Shown here piece by piece: positions 1 through 7,994 of a DNA stretch of 64,000 nucleotides. A program made the position numbers and the translations under genes. Below the pieces are notes generated by a model that saw only the letters and a program-made list of their open reading frames with translations, was not told the DNA's origin and made no database searches. Each line of letters begins with the position of its first letter. Within the stretch, counting starts at the first letter, position 1. This DNA is from Escherichia coli DSM 30083 = JCM 1649 = ATCC 11775 (GTDB lineage Bacteria > Pseudomonadota > Gammaproteobacteria > Enterobacterales > Enterobacteriaceae): NCBI RefSeq assembly GCF_003697165.2, contig NZ_CP033092.2:2604001-2668000 (forward strand), in the 5' to 3' direction.

Positions 1-1
1 T

Positions 2-700
2 ATCACCAGTGCGCGGATCATGTCGCGCATTATCAAAATCACCATTATTGTGGTGCTTGTTCTGCTTTATGGCGAACATTTCGGCATGAGCCTTTCTGGC
101 TTGTTGACCTTTGGTGGTATTGGTGGTCTGGCTGTCGGTATGGCCGGTAAAGATATTCTGAGTAACTTCTTTTCCGGGATTATGCTCTATTTCGACCGTC
201 CTTTCAGTATTGGCGACTGGATCCGTTCACCGGACAGAAATATCGAAGGTACAGTAACGGAAATTGGCTGGCGAATTACCAAAATTAAGACCTTTGATAA
301 TCGTCCATTGTACGTACCGAACTCGCTGTTTTCGTCGATCAGCGTAGAAAATCCTGGACGAATGACCAACCGGCGCATTACCACGACCATTGGTTTACGT
401 TATGAGGATGCGGCAAAAGTGGGCGTTATTGTCGAAGCCGTACGTGAGATGCTGAAAAATCACCCGGCCATCGACCAGCGACAAACCTTACTGGTTTATT
501 TCAACCAGTTTGCTGATTCGTCATTAAATATTATGGTTTATTGCTTTACCAAAACCACGGTATGGGCTGAGTGGCTTGCCGCACAGCAAGACGTTTATTT
601 GAAGATTATCGATATTGTACAGTCACACGGCGCGGACTTTGCCTTCCCCAGCCAGACGCTGTATATGGATAACATTACACCGCCGGACCAGGGTCGCTAA
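2..700 (+). CDS. ynaI: MscS-family mechanosensitive channel YnaI (5' end outside window)
   Basis: C-terminal two thirds of a small-conductance mechanosensitive channel of the inner membrane. The frame is open from base 2, so the gene starts before the window; about 232 residues are visible of a protein I recall as 343. The pore-lining helix shows the Gly/Ala-rich MscS pattern (GGIGGLAVGMAGKDILSNFF), followed by the beta domain (FDRPFSIGDWI) and a mixed alpha/beta cytoplasmic domain ending in PPDQGR. YnaI opens at high membrane tension under osmotic downshock. It is convergent with mppA and the two share a hairpin terminator. Confidence 0.95.
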   Translation: MTSARIMSRIIKITIIVVLVLLYGEHFGMSLSGLLTFGGIGGLAVGMAGKDILSNFFSGIMLYFDRPFSIGDWIRSPDRNIEGTVTEIGWRITKIKTFDNRPLYVPNSLFSSISVENPGRMTNRRITTTIGLRYEDAAKVGVIVEAVREMLKNHPAIDQRQTLLVYFNQFADSSLNIMVYCFTKTTVWAEWLAAQQDVYLKIIDIVQSHGADFAFPSQTLYMDNITPPDQGR

Positions 701-710
701 ATCAGACATC

Positions 711-740
711 ACTGGCGTTATCCACAAGGGTAACGCCAGT
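711..740. terminator. Bidirectional hairpin terminator between ynaI and mppA
   Basis: A perfect 10-bp inverted repeat, ACTGGCGTTA (711-720) and TAACGCCAGT (731-740), with a 10-nt loop lies just after the ynaI stop and just before the mppA stop on the other strand. It has no long U tract on either strand, so termination strength is uncertain. Confidence 0.7.
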
Positions 741-750
741 TCCCATCACA

Positions 751-2364
751 TTAATGCTTCACAATATACATAGTCCGACTGTACGCCACATCTTCAGGGT
801 TATTAATGGGATAACCTTTCAGCCACGGCTTGATTAATCGTCCATTGGTATATTGATAAATTGGTGCAATCGGTGCTTGCTCCATGAGGATTTTTTCTGC
901 CGCGTTGTAATCGGCATTACGCGCTTTAACGGTATTTTCCGTCGATGCCTGGGCCAGAACTTTGTCATATGCCGGATTGTTAAAGCGTGAAATATTCCCG
1001 GAATGCGTTGACGTTAATAATGTCAGGAAAGTGGAGGGTTCATTATAATCCCCTACCCACGAGGCGCGGATAACATCAAAATTGCCGGTATTACGGCTAT
1101 CGATATAGGTTTTCCATTCCTGGTTTTGCAATTTAACATCTACGCCCAGGTTCTTTTTCCACATCGATGCTACAGCAATCGCAATTTTTTGATGGTTTTC
1201 TGAAGTGTTATACAAAAGCGTCAACTTCAGCGGTTTTTGCGGACCATAACCAGCTGCGCTCAACAAAGTTTTTGCCTGCGCATTCAGTTCTTCCTGACTC
1301 ATTTGTTCAAACGGCGAAGGTTCCGGCGTAAATCCCGCGGTAACATCTGGTGTAAAATGCCACGCTGGCTTTTCGCCCGTCCCCAACACTTTTTCGGTCA
1401 TCAGGCGGCGATCTATCGTCATACTTAATGCCAGGCGAACGCGCTGATCTGCCGTCGGCCCTTTTTGCGTGTTAAACGCATAATAATAGGTCCCGAGCTG
1501 CGGCGGCGTATAAACCTGCCCCGGAATATCCTTCAACAACTTCTGATACATATTTTTCGGGAAGGATTCGGTGATATCAATATCCCCCGCGAGATAACGC
1601 TTAGTGGCTGCGGATTCCTGATTAATTGGCAGGAAGGTCACTTTTTGCAGTACCGTTTTGGCGTTATCCCAATAATGGGTATTCGGCACTACGACCAGTT
1701 TTTCATTGACTACGCGCTCTTTAAGAACATAAGCGCCATTGCCGATCAGATTTCCGGGTTTCGTCCACTCTTTACTGCTTTCTACGTTGGCTTTTTGCAC
1801 CGGGAAGAAGGCAAAGTTAGCGGTTAAATTCACAAACCACGGCAATGGTTTATCAAGCTGGATTTTCAAAGTATGGGCATCAACTGCGGTGACGCCAAGC
1901 TGGTCAGGCGCGGCTTTACCATCAATAATCGCCTGTGCGTTGTTGATTCCCGCCAGCGCGGCAAACCATGCAAATGGCGATAGCGTTTTCGGGTCCACCA
2001 GACGTTGCCAGCTGTAGACAAAATCTTGCGCCGTTACCGGTGTGCCATCCGCCCATTTTGCGTTATCGCGCAGGGTAAAAGTCCATATACGGTTGTCATT
2101 ACTTTTCCACTGAGTCGCAACGCCGGGGACAATCTCCCCTTTCTCGTTCTGATTCACCAGTCCTTCAAACAGATCGCGAATGACCTGAATCTCCGGCAGG
2201 CCCACGGCTTTAGCGGGATCCAGCGACGCTGGCTCATCTTTAATGTGGCGCACCAGCTCCTGCTTCTCTGCCAGTACTGTGCCGCTCGGAACTTCAGCAG
2301 CATACGAAAGAGAAATGCTGCTGACCAACAGCGCACAACACGTGACTGAAACAGAGTGCTTCAT
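751..2364 (-). CDS. mppA: Periplasmic murein tripeptide-binding protein MppA
   Basis: Periplasmic binding protein of the SBP_bac_5 (oligopeptide) family. It binds L-Ala-gamma-D-Glu-meso-Dap and delivers it to the Opp permease core for murein recycling. The start at 2364 is preferred: GAGGG lies just upstream, the signal peptide begins MKHSVSVTCCALLVSS with a cleavage site after YAA, and the length is then 537 aa as in K-12. An ATG seven codons earlier lacks these features. The sequence is essentially the K-12 protein. The related genes mpaA and ycjG are about 3-4 kb downstream on the map, so murein-peptide uptake and breakdown genes cluster here. Confidence 0.97.
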   Translation of the reverse strand: MKHSVSVTCCALLVSSISLSYAAEVPSGTVLAEKQELVRHIKDEPASLDPAKAVGLPEIQVIRDLFEGLVNQNEKGEIVPGVATQWKSNDNRIWTFTLRDNAKWADGTPVTAQDFVYSWQRLVDPKTLSPFAWFAALAGINNAQAIIDGKAAPDQLGVTAVDAHTLKIQLDKPLPWFVNLTANFAFFPVQKANVESSKEWTKPGNLIGNGAYVLKERVVNEKLVVVPNTHYWDNAKTVLQKVTFLPINQESAATKRYLAGDIDITESFPKNMYQKLLKDIPGQVYTPPQLGTYYYAFNTQKGPTADQRVRLALSMTIDRRLMTEKVLGTGEKPAWHFTPDVTAGFTPEPSPFEQMSQEELNAQAKTLLSAAGYGPQKPLKLTLLYNTSENHQKIAIAVASMWKKNLGVDVKLQNQEWKTYIDSRNTGNFDVIRASWVGDYNEPSTFLTLLTSTHSGNISRFNNPAYDKVLAQASTENTVKARNADYNAAEKILMEQAPIAPIYQYTNGRLIKPWLKGYPINNPEDVAYSRTMYIVKH

Positions 2365-2700
2365 AAGTTTCCCTCTAACCGACATTAAAATTGATGCGTA
2401 ATTATTTGTTTCGCTTTAAAGAAATGCAAACAACTTCCATCAAAAAAGTGACAAAGGAAGCATCAAATGTTTTAAGTATCAATATATCAAATCAGATTTA
2501 GTGTAAATAATAGTCTCCAAAATGCGGTAAAGCACATAGAACTCCGAACACTACGTTCGGGCTTCGCACATTCAAACCCGTTTTCGGTATCATAATCAGC
2601 ATCTGTCGCCATTGTGCGAAGAATAAAAAATAACCAAAACGTTGAAAGGAACTGAGAATACGTTAAGAGAAGAATTAAATTAATGTATCAGCAAGTAGTG
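2365..2700. promoter_or_regulatory. mppA upstream region (pgrR-mppA intergenic)
   Basis: 336 bp without a gene between the pgrR stop and the mppA start, both on the minus strand. It holds the 25-bp element at 2427-2451 that recurs upstream of mpaA, and a structured stretch at 2544-2621: CCGAAC/GTTCGG (2544-2549 with 2555-2560) and CTTCGCACA/TGTGCGAAG (2562-2570 with 2613-2621). The mppA promoter must lie here; I could not fix its -10 and -35. Confidence 0.6.
2427..2451. repeat. 25-bp element, copy 1 (upstream of mppA)
   Basis: CAAACAACTTCC-AT-CAAAAAAGTGA. It matches the copy at 5538-5562 in 23 of 25 positions; only the two central bases differ. Each copy contains ACTT-N9-AAGT, an interrupted dyad of the size LysR-type regulators use. 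It sits 63 nt upstream of the mppA start codon. Because both genes act on murein peptides and pgrR lies between them, a shared operator is inferred. Confidence 0.65.
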
Positions 2701-3600
2701 CTAAACAGCACCTTTATACTTCAGCCTATCTATAAATAATGAGAATGCCGAGCCAGCATGTCGACGGTGTGGATAGTACAGGTGATAACCGGGTAAATCT
2801 GGTGTGAATTTATCCAAAACACGTATCAGTTTTTTTCCTTTAATAGCCCGCTCAACCTGATCATAAGGTAGATACGCCAATCCATGCCCATCAATTGCAG
2901 CATCAATGATCAGGTCTATCGTATTCAGTAAAAGCTGACCTTCCATGCGAACACGAACTTCACGTCCACCGCGTATTAATCTCCAGCGATTTGCTGTACC
3001 CGATGTGGGAAGATACAAATTAATTGCCTGATGATCTATTAATTGTGACACTGACGTTGGAGCACTTCGACGAGAAAAATAATCCGGTGAGCCAACAATA
3101 GCCATTGGTATGTCTGGCCCGATTCGAATGGCGATCATATCTTTATCCATCTCCCCACCCAGACGGACGCCTGCATCAAAACGTTCAGAAACGACATCGG
3201 TCAAACCATAATCAATGGTAAGCTGAATATCAATTTCAGGATGCGATTTCAGGAATGTGCGCATAGCTGGTAACAATATCGTTTTTGCTGCATGTTCTAC
3301 AGTAGTAATACGTATTGTCCCGGATGGGCGGTTCTGCAGATCGCTCAGGGATGTCAGGGCAGAATCTATGTCATGCAACATAGGGCCAAGAACAGACAAA
3401 AGATGCTCGCCCGCTTCAGTGGGTACAACGCTGCGCGTGGTTCGCGTCAGAAGCCGCAATCCCAATCGTTCTTCTATACGGCGCACTATCTGGCTTAAAG
3501 CTGACTGCGCCATGCTCAGGCGGGCTGCTGCGCGAGTGAAGCTACGCTCCTCTGCAACGACGACAAACGCCATCAGATCAGCGATTTCTTCACGCTTCAT
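2701..3600 (-). CDS. pgrR: LysR-type regulator of peptidoglycan recycling PgrR
   Basis: LysR-family transcription factor of 299 aa, formerly ycjZ. The N-terminal winged HTH covers roughly residues 5-65 (FTRAAARLSMAQSALSQIVRRIEERLG), followed by a two-lobed effector domain. In K-12 it is reported to repress the ycjY-ymjD-ymjC-mpaA operon. It is transcribed divergently from ycjY with 137 bp between starts, the usual LysR arrangement for joint control of itself and the neighbour. The start ATG at 3600 gives the K-12 length. Confidence 0.95.
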   Translation of the reverse strand: MKREEIADLMAFVVVAEERSFTRAAARLSMAQSALSQIVRRIEERLGLRLLTRTTRSVVPTEAGEHLLSVLGPMLHDIDSALTSLSDLQNRPSGTIRITTVEHAAKTILLPAMRTFLKSHPEIDIQLTIDYGLTDVVSERFDAGVRLGGEMDKDMIAIRIGPDIPMAIVGSPDYFSRRSAPTSVSQLIDHQAINLYLPTSGTANRWRLIRGGREVRVRMEGQLLLNTIDLIIDAAIDGHGLAYLPYDQVERAIKGKKLIRVLDKFTPDLPGYHLYYPHRRHAGSAFSLFIDRLKYKGAV

Positions 3601-3737
3601 TCAGTATCTCCATACAATCTATTAATCATTTAAATGATAGGTCTAATCATGATTTTGGGTCTAATCAACTTAATGATCAATATCTATAGTGATATCACCA
3701 ACCGTTAAAACGAACCGACAACTCCATGAGGAACGGA
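3601..3737. promoter_or_regulatory. Divergent pgrR/ycjY control region with palindrome and direct repeats
   Basis: AT-rich divergent region. It contains the perfect 14-bp palindrome ATCATTTAAATGAT (3625-3638) and a direct repeat GGTCTAATCA at 3640-3649 and 3658-3667, 18 bp apart. TAATCA-like half sites recur across 3622-3680. These are probable LysR (PgrR) binding sites; this is inferred from position and symmetry only. Confidence 0.55.
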
Positions 3738-4658
3738 ATGATGAATAATAAAGTCAGCTTCACTAACAGCAATAATCCAACCATCTCTTTGTCTGCAGTG
3801 ATCTATTTCCCTCCAAAATTTGATGAAACCCGTCAGTATCCGGCAATTGTGGTATCTCACCCAGGTGGGGGCGTTAAAGAGCAAACGGCCGGAACCTATG
3901 CCGAAAAACTGGCGGAAAAGGGATTTGTCACTATTGCTTATGACGCATCTTATCAAGGTGAAAGCGGCGGCGAGCCGCGTCAGTTAGAAAACCCATACAT
4001 TCGTACTGAAGACGTCAGTGCCGTGATTGATTACCTGACAACGCTTTCTTATGTCGACAATACCCGAATTGGTGCGATGGGAATTTGTGCCGGAGCAGGA
4101 TATACAGCCAATGCTGCAATTCAGGATCGCCGCATCAAGGCCATCGGTACTGTTAGTGCGGTCAATATTGGTTCGATGTTCCGTAATGGTTGGGAAAACA
4201 ATGTGAAATCTATTGATGCCCTACCATACGTTGACGCGGGTTCAAACGCCCGAACCAGCGATATTAGCAGCGGAGAATACGCCACTATGCCACTGGCACC
4301 AATGAAGGAGTCCGATGCGCCGAACGAAGAACTGCGTCAGGCCTGGGAGTATTACCACACCCCTCGCGCGCAGTATCCAACAGCACCGGGTTACGCTACT
4401 TTGCGCAGCCTTAACCAGATTATTACCTATGATGCTTACCATATGGCGGAAGTGTACCTGACTCAGCCGATACAGATTGTGGCGGGCAGCCAGGCTGGGA
4501 GCAAATGCATGAGTGACGACCTGTACGATCGAGCATCAAGCCAGGATAAACGCTATCACATTGTTGAAGGCGCAAACCATATGGATCTTTATGATGGCAA
4601 AGTCTATGTGGCTGAAGCAATTTCAGTATTAGCTCCGTTCTTTGAGGAAACTCTGTAA
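3738..4658 (+). CDS. ycjY: Alpha/beta hydrolase YcjY (dienelactone hydrolase-like)
   Basis: Predicted alpha/beta-hydrolase of unknown substrate. An early HPGGGVKEQTAG segment provides the oxyanion region, the nucleophile elbow is replaced or relaxed at GAMGICAGAGYTAN (Cys in the Ser position, as in dienelactone hydrolases), and a late ANHMDLYD carries the candidate His. I chose the ATG at 3738, which gives 306 aa as in K-12; GAGGAA lies four bases upstream. An in-frame ATG at 3726 would overlap that ribosome site. First gene of a likely operon with ymjD, ymjC and mpaA, divergent from pgrR. Confidence 0.85.
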   Translation: MMNNKVSFTNSNNPTISLSAVIYFPPKFDETRQYPAIVVSHPGGGVKEQTAGTYAEKLAEKGFVTIAYDASYQGESGGEPRQLENPYIRTEDVSAVIDYLTTLSYVDNTRIGAMGICAGAGYTANAAIQDRRIKAIGTVSAVNIGSMFRNGWENNVKSIDALPYVDAGSNARTSDISSGEYATMPLAPMKESDAPNEELRQAWEYYHTPRAQYPTAPGYATLRSLNQIITYDAYHMAEVYLTQPIQIVAGSQAGSKCMSDDLYDRASSQDKRYHIVEGANHMDLYDGKVYVAEAISVLAPFFEETL

Positions 4659-4732
4659 TGAAACATATTCAAATCCGTAATAGTGATATGGCCTGGCATA
4701 TTGCTGCCAATAATCTAGGAAAAGTTTCATGA
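4658..4732 (+). CDS. ymjD: 24-aa small ORF overlapping ycjY stop and ymjC start
   Basis: Small ORF whose ATG overlaps the ycjY TAA (TAATG) and whose TGA overlaps the ymjC ATG (ATGA). This is double translational coupling. The peptide begins MKHIQIRNSDMAWHIAANNL and has no membrane segment. K-12 is recalled to have a small gene named ymjD at this point, so I use that symbol with reserve. An alternative reading is that it is the N-terminal remnant of a second ycjY-like hydrolase: many of those begin with a similar short strand-forming stretch. It also carries the AGGAAAAG ribosome site for ymjC. Confidence 0.5.
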   Translation: MKHIQIRNSDMAWHIAANNLGKVS

Positions 4733-5367
4733 ACAATGTACTGATTCTTGGTGCTGGCGGTCAGATAGCCCGCCATGTGATTAATCAACTGGCAGATAAA
4801 CAAACCATTAAACAAACTTTATTTGCCCGTCAGCCAGCAAAAATCCACAAACCCTATCCAACTAATAGCAAGATTATTATGGGGGATGTACTGAATCATG
4901 CAGCACTGAAGCAGGCCATGCAGGGACAGGATGTTGTGTATGCCAACCTTACGGGGGAAGATTTAGATATTCAGGCAAATTCAGTGATCGCTGCGATGAA
5001 AGCCTGTGATGTTAAACGTCTGATCTTTGTTCTTTCCCTCGGTATTTATGATGAAGTTCCAGGAAAATTTGGCGAATGGAATAATGCAGTTATTGGTGAA
5101 CCCCTAAAACCATTCCGCAGGGCTGCGGATGCAATTGAGGCTTCTGGACTGGAATATACAATTCTTCGCCCTGCCTGGCTGACTGATGAAGATATTATTG
5201 ATTATGAGCTTACCTCACGCAATGAACCATTCAAAGGTACGATCGTATCACGTAAGAGTGTCGCAGCATTAATCACAGATATCATCGATAAACCTGAGAA
5301 ACACATTGGTGAGAATATAGGCATCAATCAACCCGGGACTGATGGTGATAAGCCCTTCTTCATGTAA
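4729..5367 (+). CDS. ymjC: NAD(P)-binding atypical SDR-family oxidoreductase
   Basis: 212-aa protein with an N-terminal Rossmann dinucleotide-binding motif ILGAGGQIARHVI (residues 4-16) and the NAD(P)H-binding NmrA-like architecture: later strands VVYANLTGED, LIFVLSLGIYDE and ILRPAWLTDE. The Tyr-x-x-x-Lys catalytic pair of classical SDRs is not evident, consistent with the atypical group. Its substrate is unknown. The start overlaps the stop of the 24-aa ORF before it. I recall the K-12 copy as a fragment, whereas this one appears complete; that comparison needs checking. Confidence 0.75.
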   Translation: MNNVLILGAGGQIARHVINQLADKQTIKQTLFARQPAKIHKPYPTNSKIIMGDVLNHAALKQAMQGQDVVYANLTGEDLDIQANSVIAAMKACDVKRLIFVLSLGIYDEVPGKFGEWNNAVIGEPLKPFRRAADAIEASGLEYTILRPAWLTDEDIIDYELTSRNEPFKGTIVSRKSVAALITDIIDKPEKHIGENIGINQPGTDGDKPFFM

Positions 5368-5385
5368 ATCAATTATATAGCTACC

Positions 5386-5412
5386 ATCGTACTGTACTAT
5401 GTGCAGTACGAT
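5386..5412 (+). terminator. Hairpin after ymjC
   Basis: ATCGTACTG (5386-5394) and CAGTACGAT (5404-5412) form a perfect 9-bp stem with a 9-nt loop, followed by TTATT. It may be a weak terminator or an attenuator between ymjC and mpaA. Confidence 0.5.
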
Positions 5413-5537
5413 TTATTAAACTTATTAAGGTGAACTGATCAATCAGATGCGATTAACATGTGTAGAACCAGTAAGAATAAAATACGCCATGTATATAACA
5501 TTACGACAATTCTAATATCTGCACATCAATGAAAATA

Positions 5538-5562
5538 CAAACAACTTCCGGCAAAAAAGTGA
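5538..5562. repeat. 25-bp element, copy 2 (upstream of mpaA)
   Basis: CAAACAACTTCC-GG-CAAAAAAGTGA, 23 of 25 identical to 2427-2451. It ends 95 nt before the mpaA start. The orientation on the plus strand is the same in both copies although mppA and mpaA run in opposite directions, which suits a dyad-type protein site better than a leader-RNA element. Confidence 0.65.
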
Positions 5563-5657
5563 TACAAGATCGATGACATAGCGTTGAAGAAAAGGATTTG
5601 ATAATCCGCAAAATTTGCACAACACTGCCTGTAATACTTCCTGAACCAGAGACGATC

Positions 5658-6386
5658 ATGACCGTAACTCGCCCACGCGCCGAACGCGGCGCATTTCCGC
5701 CCGGAACAGAACATTACGGACGTTCATTATTGGGCGCGCCGTTAATCTGGTTTCCGGCCCCTGCAGCCAGTCACGAAAGTGGTTTGATTCTGGCTGGCAC
5801 TCACGGTGATGAAAACTCTTCGATCGTCACGCTCTCCTGTGCTCTGCGGACTTTGACACCTTCTTTGCGCCGCCATCATGTGGTGCTGTGTGTGAATCCT
5901 GACGGCTGCCAGTTAGGGTTACGGGCCAATGCTAATGGTGTGGATTTAAACCGAAACTTTCCGGCAGCGAACTGGAAGGAAGGTGAAACAGTTTATCGCT
6001 GGAACAGCGCCGCTGAAGAACGTGATGTCGTTTTACTGACAGGTGACAAACCTGGCTCCGAACCTGAAACCCAGGCGCTGTGCCAGCTTATACACCGCAT
6101 TCAACCTGCCTGGGTGGTCTCATTCCACGATCCGCTGGCCTGTATTGAAGATCCCAGACACAGCGAATTAGGTGAATGGCTGGCCCAGGCGTTTGAATTG
6201 CCTCTGGTAACCAGCGTCGGTTATGAAACGCCTGGCTCTTTCGGCAGTTGGTGTGCAGATCTCAACTTGCATTGCATCACCGCAGAGTTTCCACCCATCT
6301 CCTCCGACGAAGCCAGCGAAAAATATCTCTTTGCGATGGCAAACTTGCTGCGCTGGCATCCTAAAGATGCAATTCGCCCGTCGTAA
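5658..6386 (+). CDS. mpaA: Murein peptide amidase MpaA
   Basis: Cytoplasmic zinc carboxypeptidase of the M14 family. It cleaves the gamma-D-Glu-meso-Dap bond of recycled murein tripeptide, releasing L-Ala-D-Glu for the YcjG epimerase. Zinc ligands are visible in GTHGDENSS (H-x-x-E) and SFHDP, and DLNRNFP is the family's arginine-bearing substrate motif. The start at 5658 gives 242 aa as in K-12; the frame is open for 20 further codons upstream without a better ribosome site. The 3' end overlaps the convergent ycjG by 26 bp. Confidence 0.93.
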   Translation: MTVTRPRAERGAFPPGTEHYGRSLLGAPLIWFPAPAASHESGLILAGTHGDENSSIVTLSCALRTLTPSLRRHHVVLCVNPDGCQLGLRANANGVDLNRNFPAANWKEGETVYRWNSAAEERDVVLLTGDKPGSEPETQALCQLIHRIQPAWVVSFHDPLACIEDPRHSELGEWLAQAFELPLVTSVGYETPGSFGSWCADLNLHCITAEFPPISSDEASEKYLFAMANLLRWHPKDAIRPS

Positions 6387-7326
6387 ACTGAAGCGCCGGT
6401 TCCACATCTACCGCCAGCCAGGTCGGTCCGTCAAGATCGGCGAAACTGACCTGCGGCACCAGCGGTAAAGCGGCGCTAATGGCACGAGAGGTACACAACA
6501 TGCAGCCCAGCATCAGACGAAAACCTTGTGCACGCGCTTCAGTCGCCAGCGCCAGCGCTTCCGTCAGACCACCGGTTTTATCAAGCTTAATGTTAACCAT
6601 CTCATAGCGCCCTTTCAGCGCCTTCAGATTGCTACGAGTATGACAACTTTCATCAGCACAAATCGGTAACGGATGAATAAAATTCTCCAGCGCCGCATCG
6701 TCCTGCGCAGGAAGCGGTTGTTCAAGCATCGCAACGCCTAAATCCGCCAATAGCTGGCAACGCGCCGCCAACCCTTCTGCACGCCAGGATTCATTTGCAT
6801 CAACGATCAGCGTCGCATCGGGCACAGCTGTGCGAATTGCCACCATCCGCTCACTGATAAGATGGTTATCCAGCTTCACTTTCAGTAATTTCGCGCCTGC
6901 CTGCCAGAGTGTTGATGCACTATTGGCCATCTGATCAGGCGTACCGATGACTATCGTCTGTGCCGTGGTGACTGTCTCGGGAAGCGTTATGCCGATCAAA
7001 TCAGCCAGCGATTGCTGCTGTTTTCGCGCCGCCAGATCCCACAATGCACAATCCAGCGCATTACGTGCTGCGCCGGCAGGGAGGATTTTTTGCAACTCCT
7101 CCCGTGTCAGCCCTTTCTCTAATTGCGGCACGACGCTCATAATTTGCGCCATTACCGAGGCATCACTTTCTCCATAACGCGGATACGGCGTGCATTCACC
7201 GGTGCCTTTAATACCTTCTTCTTCCAGTTCAACCACCACCACGCGCGCTTCACTGCGACTTCCCCGAGCAATCACAAACGGGGTATGTAAGGGCCAGGCC
7301 TCCTCAAATACCTTAACGGTTCTCAT
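6361..7326 (-). CDS. ycjG: L-Ala-D/L-Glu epimerase YcjG
   Basis: Enolase-superfamily epimerase (321 aa, muconate-lactonizing subgroup) that interconverts L-Ala-D-Glu and L-Ala-L-Glu, so that murein dipeptide can be used by ordinary peptidases. The catalytic lysine of the KxK motif is in KLLKVKLDN, metal ligands lie in LIVDANES and in the following EQPLPAQDD and CADES strands, and the opposing lysine is in VNIKLDKTGG. It acts directly downstream of MpaA in the pathway. It is convergent with and overlaps mpaA. Confidence 0.95.
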   Translation of the reverse strand: MRTVKVFEEAWPLHTPFVIARGSRSEARVVVVELEEEGIKGTGECTPYPRYGESDASVMAQIMSVVPQLEKGLTREELQKILPAGAARNALDCALWDLAARKQQQSLADLIGITLPETVTTAQTIVIGTPDQMANSASTLWQAGAKLLKVKLDNHLISERMVAIRTAVPDATLIVDANESWRAEGLAARCQLLADLGVAMLEQPLPAQDDAALENFIHPLPICADESCHTRSNLKALKGRYEMVNIKLDKTGGLTEALALATEARAQGFRLMLGCMLCTSRAISAALPLVPQVSFADLDGPTWLAVDVEPALQFTTGELHL

Positions 7327-7444
7327 CTTTACTCCTTATTGTCGCGGTGGTCTGCGGATTAAGCGCAAATAGCGTTTGCTGTGTTATTGACAGTTAGCAT
7401 AAACTAGGTGTGACGTTAACTATATGTAAACAGGAAAGATAATC

Positions 7445-7951
7445 ATGTCACAAACCGTTCATTTCCAGGGCAACCCGGTTACAGTCGCCAATTCCATCCC
7501 GCAGGCAGGTAGCAAAGCGCAGACTTTTACTCTCGTGGCAAAAGATCTGTCTGACGTCACCCTCGGTCAGTTTGCGGGTAAACGCAAAGTGCTGAACATT
7601 TTCCCGAGTATTGATACCGGTGTTTGCGCCGCATCAGTACGTAAGTTTAACCAACTGGCAACCGAGATCGACAACACCGTTGTGCTGTGTATCTCTGCCG
7701 ATCTGCCGTTCGCCCAGTCTCGTTTCTGCGGCGCAGAAGGTCTGAACAACGTTATCACCCTCTCCACTTTCCGTAACGCTGAATTCCTGCAAGCCTACGG
7801 TGTGGCAATTGCTGATGGCCCACTGAAAGGTCTGGCAGCGCGTGCCGTTGTGGTTATTGATGAAAATGACAATGTGATTTTCAGCCAGCTGGTGGATGAA
7901 ATCACCACCGAGCCGGATTACGAAGCAGCTCTGGCTGTACTGAAAGCATAA
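7445..7951 (+). CDS. tpx: Thiol peroxidase Tpx (lipid hydroperoxidase)
   Basis: Atypical 2-Cys peroxiredoxin of 168 aa that reduces organic hydroperoxides using thioredoxin. The peroxidatic Cys is in SIDTGVCAASVRKF and the resolving Cys in QSRFCGAEG. The ATG has AGGAAAG upstream. Transcribed divergently from ycjG over about 118 bp, which holds its promoter. It is followed by a strong shared terminator with tyrR. Confidence 0.97.
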   Translation: MSQTVHFQGNPVTVANSIPQAGSKAQTFTLVAKDLSDVTLGQFAGKRKVLNIFPSIDTGVCAASVRKFNQLATEIDNTVVLCISADLPFAQSRFCGAEGLNNVITLSTFRNAEFLQAYGVAIADGPLKGLAARAVVVIDENDNVIFSQLVDEITTEPDYEAALAVLKA

Positions 7952-7954
7952 GTT

Positions 7955-7989
7955 AATATGCCTGATGGTGTTGCACCATCAGGCATATT
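7955..7989. terminator. Bidirectional tpx/tyrR terminator
   Basis: A perfect 16-bp stem, AATATGCCTGATGGTG (7955-7970) with CACCATCAGGCATATT (7974-7989), and a TTG loop. It fills the gap between the convergent tpx and tyrR stops. The A/T ends give a short U run on both strands. Confidence 0.85.
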
Positions 7990-7994
7990 CACGC

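Noticed and set aside
5598..5657. Extended N-terminus of MpaA from 5598
   Set aside because: The 20 additional codons overlap the upstream regulatory zone, start without a ribosome site and are absent from the K-12 protein.
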